NCBI GenBank assembly: GCA_964515195.1
Contig: CAZETK010000083.1
Location: forward strand, 1 to 7,125
Reading direction: 5' to 3'
Origin: Ga0074139 sp964515195
GTDB taxonomy: Bacteria; Bdellovibrionota; Bdellovibrionia; Bdellovibrionales; Bdellovibrionaceae
Length of the DNA: 7,125 nucleotides
Both the position numbers and the translations under genes were made by a program. Below the pieces are notes generated by a model. The model searched no databases and was not told the DNA's origin. It saw only the letters and a program-made list of their open reading frames with translations. Positions 1-4,276 of the stretch are shown in pieces (the first letter of the stretch is position 1; each line of letters starts with the position of its first letter).

Positions 1-342
1 GTTGATGATGATCCCAGTAATTTGATGCTGCTGAAGGCCTATCTGGCGGGGCAGTCCCTGAAGGTACGCTACGCTAGTCACGGACAAAACGCCCTTGAAA
101 TGTGCCAACAAGAAAAGCCGGATGTGTTGGTGGCGGATCTGCAGATGCCAGAGATGGATGGATTTACACTAGTCAGAGAACTGCGTAAAAAGATTGAAGA
201 GCCCCTGAAAGTCGTGATTCTGACAGCAGATGCTCAAGAAGAAACAATTCAAGAGGCCACAACTTTAGGTATTGAAGCTTATCTTACGAAGCCGATTCGT
301 AAGGCTGAATTTTTGAAAGCATTGGTCGAAGTTTTAAACTAA
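1..342 (+). CDS. Receiver-only response regulator (5' partial)
   Basis: This is the C-terminal 113 residues of a CheY-like receiver domain; the reading frame is open at the left edge. The first visible residues, VDDDPSN, are the acidic-pocket strand normally found about 8-12 residues from the start of such proteins, so only a short N-terminus is likely missing if the protein is a lone receiver. Counting from the first visible codon, the phospho-acceptor is Asp46 in ADLQMPEMDG (codon 136-138), the switch Thr is Thr75 in VVILTAD, and the conserved Lys is Lys97 in YLTKPI. All expected receiver residues are therefore present. The protein stops right after the last helix, so it has no C-terminal output domain. 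A longer protein with the receiver at its C-terminus, such as a hybrid kinase, cannot be excluded because the start is not visible. The next gene, 8 bp downstream, encodes a DNA-binding protein that may be its partner. Confidence 0.93.
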   Translation, partial: VDDDPSNLMLLKAYLAGQSLKVRYASHGQNALEMCQQEKPDVLVADLQMPEMDGFTLVRELRKKIEEPLKVVILTADAQEETIQEATTLGIEAYLTKPIRKAEFLKALVEVLN

Positions 343-350
343 GGAAAAAT

Positions 351-851
351 ATGAATAACAGAACGAAAGGAAACGACATGAGAATACAGGAATTAAATGC
401 GGACTCGAAGGTAGAGCTGATTGAAATTGGCTACTATATGAATCAATTGGGATTACCGAAGGATTTTATCGCCACATCCATTCACAAAGCTTTTGAAGTG
501 AATGCAATTTGTGATTTGATTAAGCTTTGGTTTAGGGAGGCCGATGGATCTGTCCGGGAAAGACTAGTCGAAAATATTAAGGTGTTGTTGTGCCAGCCAG
601 AGACTCCAAATCGAATTCGTTTTGACGATTTAGAGAAGATCTCTCAAAATATCCGACTGTTTAAAGATAACTTGCGGCTTAAAGTGGATCAATCGGGTGG
701 CATTAAGCGCCTTGCAGAACTGACAGGTATTCCGCAACCTTCCTTGTCCCGGTTTTTCAGTACCGTCACTATGCCGCGACGAGCAACATTGCTGAAGATT
801 TCACGGGCTCTCAATATGAGCTATGTGGAAGTTGTAACTGGCTGGCAATAA
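351..851 (+). CDS. Xre/Cro-type helix-turn-helix regulator
   Basis: This is a 166-residue protein with a C-terminal helix-turn-helix of the Cro/Xre class at about residues 114-160. The core is GGIKRLAELTGIPQPSLSRF followed by an RRATLLKISRALNMS helix. The spacing of the 'A-x-x-x-G-I-x-x-x-x-L-S-R' recognition segment is typical of DNA-binding proteins with this fold. The N-terminal ~110 residues are predicted helical, show no motif I recognise, and may dimerise or bind a partner. There is no membrane segment. Two starts are plausible. ATG 351 has AGGA at 342-345 with a 5-nt spacer, and ATG 378 (giving 157 residues, starting MRIQEL) has AAAGGA at 366-371 with a 6-nt spacer. I keep the longer form, but the shorter one is equally supported. 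The 8-bp gap to the receiver gene, whose stop overlaps the first Shine-Dalgarno sequence, implies co-transcription and translational coupling. I infer a split response regulator in which phosphorylation of the receiver modulates this protein. Confidence 0.9.
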   Translation: MNNRTKGNDMRIQELNADSKVELIEIGYYMNQLGLPKDFIATSIHKAFEVNAICDLIKLWFREADGSVRERLVENIKVLLCQPETPNRIRFDDLEKISQNIRLFKDNLRLKVDQSGGIKRLAELTGIPQPSLSRFFSTVTMPRRATLLKISRALNMSYVEVVTGWQ

Positions 852-874
852 AGTCAGAAAACTGATTTCAAGTC

Positions 875-903
875 TTTAAATTCGTGAACATATTGTTCAT
901 AAT
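875..903 (+). promoter_or_regulatory. Possible promoter with overlapping palindromic operator
   Basis: CATAAT at 898-903 matches 5 of 6 bases of a sigma-70 -10 box, and TTTAAA at 875-880 matches 4 of 6 bases of a -35 box at 17-bp spacing. The palindrome TGAACA-TAT-TGTTCA (885-899) fills the spacer and touches the -10 box, where a repressor would act. It lies between the Xre gene and the EEP gene. A 6-bp-arm palindrome is expected by chance several times in a window this size, so the support is mainly positional. Confidence 0.28.
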
Positions 904-906
904 ACA

Positions 907-940
907 AGAAGGTCACAGTTCGCGTGGCCTTCTAACTTTT
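907..940 (+). terminator. Hairpin after the receiver/Xre operon, possible terminator
   Basis: Arms AGAAGGTCAC (907-916) and GTGGCCTTCT (924-933) pair over 10 bp with one G-U wobble around a 7-nt loop, followed by AACTTTT. This resembles an intrinsic terminator for the receiver/Xre operon, but the U-tract is short and interrupted. It ends only 8 bp before the EEP start codon. If the candidate promoter at 875-903 is real, the same hairpin would instead form the 5' end of the EEP mRNA. Confidence 0.45.
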
Positions 941-948
941 GGTGCAAT

Positions 949-1689
949 ATGGTTCTCAAAATTTTGAGTTACAATATTCATAAGGGCTTTAATCGCTGGG
1001 GATCTTCTTTTGTTCTGCCTCAGATAAGAGAGGCTATTCGATCTACCAATGCGGATCTTGTATTGCTTCAGGAGGTCGTGGGAGAGAATGCCAAACACGC
1101 TCGAAATGTAGAACTGTGGCCTGAAGAATCGCAATTCGAATTTCTGGCGGATCATATTTGGCCCCATTATTCCTATGGGAAAAACGCAGTCTACAGTGAA
1201 CGCAACCATGGAAACGCCATTCTAAGCCGCTATCCTATTAAGTCTTGGTCTAAGATCAACCTCTCAACGCATCGGTGGGAGCAGCGGGGCTTACTGCATT
1301 GTGAAATCGAAATTGTTCCCCAGAACAAGTTGCTTCATGCCCTGAATGTCCATTTGGATCTTCTGCATTCAGGTCGGCTCAAGCAAATTCAACAGATTCT
1401 GGAATATGCTCAAACTTTACCTGACCTGGATCCGCTTGTTCTCGCAGGGGATTTCAACGATTGGGGTGGACAGCTGACAAAACCGCTTTGCCAACATTTG
1501 CAGATTCAAGAGTCCTTTGTTGAGCTTTACGGTAAACATGCCATCACATTTCCAAGCCCTAGACCTTTGTTAAGTTTGGATCGAATGTACTCGAGAGGTT
1601 TAGCGCCCCTCCAAGCAGAAGTATTAAAGGGTAGCCCTTGGGATTCTTTATCTGACCACTATCCGCTATTTGTAGAGTTCGAACTGTAA
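949..1689 (+). CDS. Endonuclease/exonuclease/phosphatase (EEP) family protein, YbhP-like
   Basis: This is a complete 246-residue metal-dependent phosphoesterase of the EEP (DNase I / exonuclease III / sphingomyelinase) fold. The expected motifs appear in order: Asn9 in LSYNIHKGF, Glu42 in LVLLQEV, GNAILSRYPI at 88-97, His135 in LNVHLDLL, Asp168 and Asn170 in LAGDFNDW, Asp211 in SLDRMY, and Asp236-His237 in SDHYPLF. Every metal-binding and catalytic position normally seen in the fold is present. The IHKGF start and compact size resemble E. coli YbhP and YafD relatives, whose substrates are not firmly known. There is no signal peptide, so a cytoplasmic location is likely. ATG 949 is the only sensible start, because the fold begins at residue 4 and the upstream frame has no other start codon before a stop. 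Its Shine-Dalgarno (GGTG at 941-944) is weak. The usual YbhP partner, a cardiolipin-synthase-like gene, is not adjacent here. DNA, phospholipid or inositol-phosphate substrates cannot be told apart from the sequence. Confidence 0.93.
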   Translation: MVLKILSYNIHKGFNRWGSSFVLPQIREAIRSTNADLVLLQEVVGENAKHARNVELWPEESQFEFLADHIWPHYSYGKNAVYSERNHGNAILSRYPIKSWSKINLSTHRWEQRGLLHCEIEIVPQNKLLHALNVHLDLLHSGRLKQIQQILEYAQTLPDLDPLVLAGDFNDWGGQLTKPLCQHLQIQESFVELYGKHAITFPSPRPLLSLDRMYSRGLAPLQAEVLKGSPWDSLSDHYPLFVEFEL

Positions 1690-1692
1690 ATG

Positions 1693-1751
1693 AAACTAGA
1701 CCTTTAATCCGTCTTAGTTTGAACCGAAGTAGAAAGATGGCGGTTCAAACT
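1693..1751 (+). promoter_or_regulatory. Two competing hairpins in the leader of the lipoprotein gene
   Basis: Hairpin A pairs AAACTAGAC (1693-1701) with GTCTTAGTTT (1711-1720): nine base pairs with one bulged T and a 9-nt loop. Hairpin B pairs AGTTTGAACCG (1716-1726) with CGGTTCAAACT (1741-1751): eleven perfect base pairs around a 14-nt loop. Bases 1716-1720 belong to both, so the two cannot form together. The likely start codon of the lipoprotein gene (1737-1739) and its purine-rich upstream bases lie in the loop of hairpin B. The layout resembles a translational or attenuation switch. Alternatively, the B arms could be a dyad operator in DNA. No T-tract follows B, so it is not a terminator. 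Confidence 0.4.
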
Positions 1752-2891
1752 CCTATGCAGCGGATTACTTTAGTCCTTATGATCTTGGTCTTGGTTGTCG
1801 GTTGTTACGATCTTAAAAAGTCACAACCAATTCCTGTCCCGGAAGGAAGTACAGAGACGCCCTCACTTCCTCCTCCCTCAACACCCCCAATCGAAGGTTC
1901 TGATCCCGCCTTGCCGCCCGTCAGTGAAAACGAGCCTAATCCTGTCGAGAAGGATCCAACAGCGCATATCTGCACTACTTTGGATTTTAAGAGCGTCACT
2001 TGGCCATTGGATTTGACAGACTTTGAACACACCTATTATGCCTTATCCTTGAACATCACCGGCAGCTTCGAAGGTCATGTCGGATGGAAAAACATAGCTG
2101 GAAATTTTGATGGCCAGGGTATTAGCCTCGGATTATTGCAACAGAATCTGGGTCAAGGGAGTCTTCAGCCTCTTTTGATCGAGATGTACCAAAGCCGCCT
2201 CGACGTATTAGAGTCTTTTTTCTCGCCCAGTAAGTTAAGCTCCATGAAAGGAATGTTGGAAAATTGGGCCGGCATGAGTCTTCTTCCTGGGACCGGTATC
2301 GCCAGCATTGAACATTTACAAACACTTTCGCACTTTGAAGAACTATTTCCCGATCAAGAGGCTTTCAATAAGCTAGACCAAGGCTATGAGGAAGGTCAAT
2401 TGGAACAACAGGCGGGGAACAGTGGTCAAAGTGTGACCTGGGCCCGCAGCAATGTATTGGATTCTCGAGGCAATGTCCTTGCAGATTGGAAAAAATCATT
2501 TCAGTCCATGGCGGAACACTCAAGTTACCGAAGCCTACAGCTGAAAGCTTCAACAAGGCTATTTTTGCGTGCGCGGGCCTACTTTGAAACCTTTGGCTTC
2601 ACTGAACTTCGTTTTTTATTGTTGATGTTTGATTTTGTCGTCCAAAATGGAAGCATCGGAAGCCAACACCTTGATATTTATAACAACTGGCTTAGGCAGT
2701 ATCCCTATGCTAGCGAAGAAGAAAAGGCTCTGGCACTACTAGAGGCGCGCCTGACCACTGTGAAGCCTGAGTATAAAGATGACGTGCGTTCCCGTAAAAC
2801 AACTTTGATAAAAGGCCAAGGAGTAGTTCACCAAACAAAACGAAATTTATCATCTGAATATTGTTTCGACCTTCGAGCAGTGGTCCAGTGA
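1737..2891 (+). CDS. Lipoprotein with chitosanase/lysozyme-like hydrolase domain
   Basis: This encodes a 384-residue exported lipoprotein. From ATG 1737 it has a short n-region (MAVQTPMQR), a hydrophobic core and the lipobox VVGC with lipidated Cys23. A Pro/Ser/Glu-rich linker (about 31-74) is the usual spacer from the membrane. The domain from about residue 80 to the end carries a SFEG Glu112, a FDGQGISLGLLQQNLGQGSL block (124-143), GNVLADW (245-251) and FDFVVQNGSI (298-307). From memory, this set is typical of a lysozyme-superfamily/chitosanase-like domain found in phage and bacterial wall-active proteins; Glu112 would be the general acid. I infer a periplasmic or outer-membrane-anchored glycan hydrolase, possibly acting on peptidoglycan; the substrate is not shown. 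The frame also allows TTG 1719 (no Shine-Dalgarno) and ATG 1755 upstream of the signal peptide. All starts preserve the signal. Ribosome binding is weak at each, and the start region is structured. Two cysteines remain in the mature domain (79 and one near the C-terminus). Confidence 0.82.
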   Translation: MAVQTPMQRITLVLMILVLVVGCYDLKKSQPIPVPEGSTETPSLPPPSTPPIEGSDPALPPVSENEPNPVEKDPTAHICTTLDFKSVTWPLDLTDFEHTYYALSLNITGSFEGHVGWKNIAGNFDGQGISLGLLQQNLGQGSLQPLLIEMYQSRLDVLESFFSPSKLSSMKGMLENWAGMSLLPGTGIASIEHLQTLSHFEELFPDQEAFNKLDQGYEEGQLEQQAGNSGQSVTWARSNVLDSRGNVLADWKKSFQSMAEHSSYRSLQLKASTRLFLRARAYFETFGFTELRFLLLMFDFVVQNGSIGSQHLDIYNNWLRQYPYASEEEKALALLEARLTTVKPEYKDDVRSRKTTLIKGQGVVHQTKRNLSSEYCFDLRAVVQ

Positions 2892-2982
2892 TTGTTTTGG
2901 GACTAGATAACACCATCCTGGCCTTTAGATCTGGCATTCGGACTCCGATAGGGAAAGACGGAACTAAAAAAGGAGTCTAAGA

Positions 2983-3279
2983 ATGAGTCAGTATGATTAC
3001 GCCGGTCTTCATCAATTTCTCTTGCATACACCAGAGCAAGGGCTACGAAAAATGCTTGTTGACCAAAAAAGTTTTACCGACGCTCATTTTAATTTGATGC
3101 TAAAAATTGTTCGTGGCTGCTCGGAAGCCGACTTTTCTTTGCACGCAGAGAAAGGCGATTTTCCGAAAGTCAAAATGGGTCCGGCAGAAACTAAAATTAA
3201 AGAAAAATTTTGGGGCGATCTGACGACCGTTTGTAATGCTAGGGGCCTGCTATCTCCCGCTCAGAAGGCTGCGGCTTAA
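2983..3279 (+). CDS. Hypothetical 98-residue protein
   Basis: This is a small soluble protein that I do not recognise. ATG 2983 is preceded by AAGGAG (2970-2975) with a 7-nt spacer, the strongest ribosome-binding site in the window, so the gene is very likely real and well translated. The sequence looks largely helical. There is no signal peptide or membrane segment. Two cysteines, in IVRGCSEADF and TTVCNARG, are too far apart for a simple metal-binding CxxC motif. The C-terminal half contains a basic stretch (FPKVKMGPAETKIKEKFWG), and the tail is alanine-rich (SPAQKAAA). It ends 10 bp before the methyltransferase gene, implying co-transcription. The 91-bp gap upstream holds no terminator or promoter I can defend. 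A small nucleic-acid-binding or structural role is possible but not supported by any motif. Confidence 0.82.
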   Translation: MSQYDYAGLHQFLLHTPEQGLRKMLVDQKSFTDAHFNLMLKIVRGCSEADFSLHAEKGDFPKVKMGPAETKIKEKFWGDLTTVCNARGLLSPAQKAAA

Positions 3280-3289
3280 TTTACACTAA

Positions 3290-4192
3290 ATGAAGAAGGT
3301 CGGATATTTCTCTTTCGAGGGTTTTGAAAACGAATTGGGAGAGGAAATCCGGTTTTATACAGGAAAACAGGCGACCCATATGGGTCGCCTGTTTTTGTTA
3401 GACGAAGACCGTGAGCTGACATGGGCGCAGCTGACCCTTCGAGATATCGAAATCCATGATGTGCAATCAATTTCCAAAGCGGCAAAGCTTTTGCGCGATA
3501 ATGGCCGGAGATGGGCTTCTTATGCCTTTCATCTTCACCGTCGCAGTCAATTGATTCAGGAACAGGTACGGGCCCCGAAAATTCAACCCCTAAGTTTCTT
3601 AGAGAAGCCTGAAAAAATCACCTGGGGTTTTTGGACCTTGCTCAGTGAGAACCAGATGTTGGTGAGTCCCAATACGGGTAACTATTTTCCTTTGGGTTTA
3701 GTCAATTTCGCTGAGGATCGCAGTGGCCCTCCTTCAAGAGCGTATTTAAAGCTGTGGGAAACTTTCACCCTTTATCAACCGCCTCCCGCAAGGGACGAAA
3801 AAGTTTTGGACTTGGGCTCTTGTCCAGGAGGATGGACCTGGGTTCTACAACGTCTTGGAACCCAAGTTATAAGTGTGGATAAGGCGCCTTTAGATCCAAG
3901 TGTAGCCTCCCTTGCCAACATAGAATTTGTAAAACGCGATGCCTTTAAGTTAAGGCCTGATGAGATTGAACAACCCGCCTGGCTGTTTTCCGATATTATC
4001 TGCGAGCCTCAGCGCCTTTATGAACTGGTCGCACGGTGGCTTGAGGCGTATCCCGATTTGAAATGTATATGCACGATCAAATACAAGGGAAAAACAGACT
4101 TTAAGACCACAGAGCTGTTCAGAAAAATACCTGGCTCTCGCATTATCCATCTTTGTCATAACAAGCATGAAGTAACGTGGATAAAAACTTGA
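3290..4192 (+). CDS. RlmM-like SAM-dependent 2'-O-ribose methyltransferase (FtsJ fold)
   Basis: This is a complete 300-residue protein with a Rossmann-type FtsJ methyltransferase domain from about residue 145 to the end. The SAM-binding loop is LDLGSCPGGWTW (173-184), and the SAM ribose-binding acidic strand is VISVDKAPL (193-201). The K-D-K-E catalytic tetrad of rRNA 2'-O-methyltransferases is complete: Lys154 in PPSRAYLKLWE, Asp235 in FSDIICEP, Lys264 in CTIKYKG and Glu294 in HNKHEVTW. The N-terminal half (GYFSFEGFENELGEEI, then GRLFLLDE) resembles the THUMP-like RNA-binding part of RlmM, which modifies C2498 of E. coli 23S rRNA. It is shorter than E. coli RlmM (about 366 residues) and has the PPSRAYLKLWE/NKHE signature of a distinct subfamily, so the target nucleotide is not certain. 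An in-frame TAA sits immediately before ATG 3290, so that is the earliest possible start. No Shine-Dalgarno precedes it, and translation may depend on coupling to the gene ending 10 bp upstream. Codons 25-36 contain a perfect palindrome of terminator form. Confidence 0.9.
   Translation: MKKVGYFSFEGFENELGEEIRFYTGKQATHMGRLFLLDEDRELTWAQLTLRDIEIHDVQSISKAAKLLRDNGRRWASYAFHLHRRSQLIQEQVRAPKIQPLSFLEKPEKITWGFWTLLSENQMLVSPNTGNYFPLGLVNFAEDRSGPPSRAYLKLWETFTLYQPPPARDEKVLDLGSCPGGWTWVLQRLGTQVISVDKAPLDPSVASLANIEFVKRDAFKLRPDEIEQPAWLFSDIICEPQRLYELVARWLEAYPDLKCICTIKYKGKTDFKTTELFRKIPGSRIIHLCHNKHEVTWIKT
3364..3396 (+). terminator. Perfect 32-bp palindrome of terminator form inside a coding sequence
   Basis: The half-site AAAACAGGCGACCCAT (3364-3379) is followed directly by its exact reverse complement (3380-3395), and then one more T. 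As RNA it folds into a 10-bp GC-rich stem (CAGGCGACCC with GGGTCGCCTG) capped by an AUAU loop, flanked by A4 and U5. This is the textbook layout of an intrinsic terminator. It lies about 75-107 nt into the methyltransferase gene and encodes conserved-looking residues (KQATHMGRLF), so it is not intergenic. It could terminate transcripts of the upstream 98-residue gene when the methyltransferase frame is not being translated, or act as a protein-binding dyad. Function is inferred from form only. Confidence 0.6.
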
Positions 4193-4203
4193 GACTTTTT
4201 ATC
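4180..4203. terminator. AT-rich inverted repeat between convergent genes, weak terminator candidate
   Basis: GATAAAAA (4180-4187) and TTTTTATC (4196-4203) form a perfect 8-bp repeat around an 8-nt loop that contains the methyltransferase stop codon. It sits at the junction of two convergent genes and reads the same way on both strands. The stem has only two G-C pairs, and the T-run lies within the stem, so it is weak as a terminator. Repeats of this size are expected by chance about once or twice in the window. The rest of the 84-bp gap (4204-4276) shows nothing I can identify. Confidence 0.25.
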
Positions 4204-4276
4204 GTGGCGTTGACATTGCATTACCTATCTTCGTAGTTCATACATACGTAAACCATCGTGGAAACTTATAGAGCAC

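Noticed and set aside
955..968. Perfect 14-bp palindrome CTCAAAATTTTGAG in codons 3-7 of the EEP gene
   Set aside because: A palindrome of this length is expected about 0.4 times in a window this size and it is AT-rich. It lies in the conserved start of the fold, so coding is sufficient explanation.
913..1209. Open frame of 98 codons antisense to the EEP gene
   Set aside because: It overlaps a clearly conserved enzyme on the other strand and has no ribosome-binding site or recognisable protein features.
2941..2977. GACTCC pairing with GGAGTC, which would cover the Shine-Dalgarno of the 98-residue gene
   Set aside because: There are only 6 bp with a 25-nt loop, well within chance, and a competing local palindrome (2938-2948) uses the same bases.
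4210..4215. Consensus -35 box TTGACA in the gap between the convergent genes
   Set aside because: No -10-like hexamer lies 16-18 bp downstream, and the only gene in that direction is on the opposite strand.
4201..4261. Direct repeat ATCGTGG at 4201-4207 and 4255-4261
   Set aside because: It is only seven bases and no associated insertion or site structure is visible, so chance is sufficient explanation.
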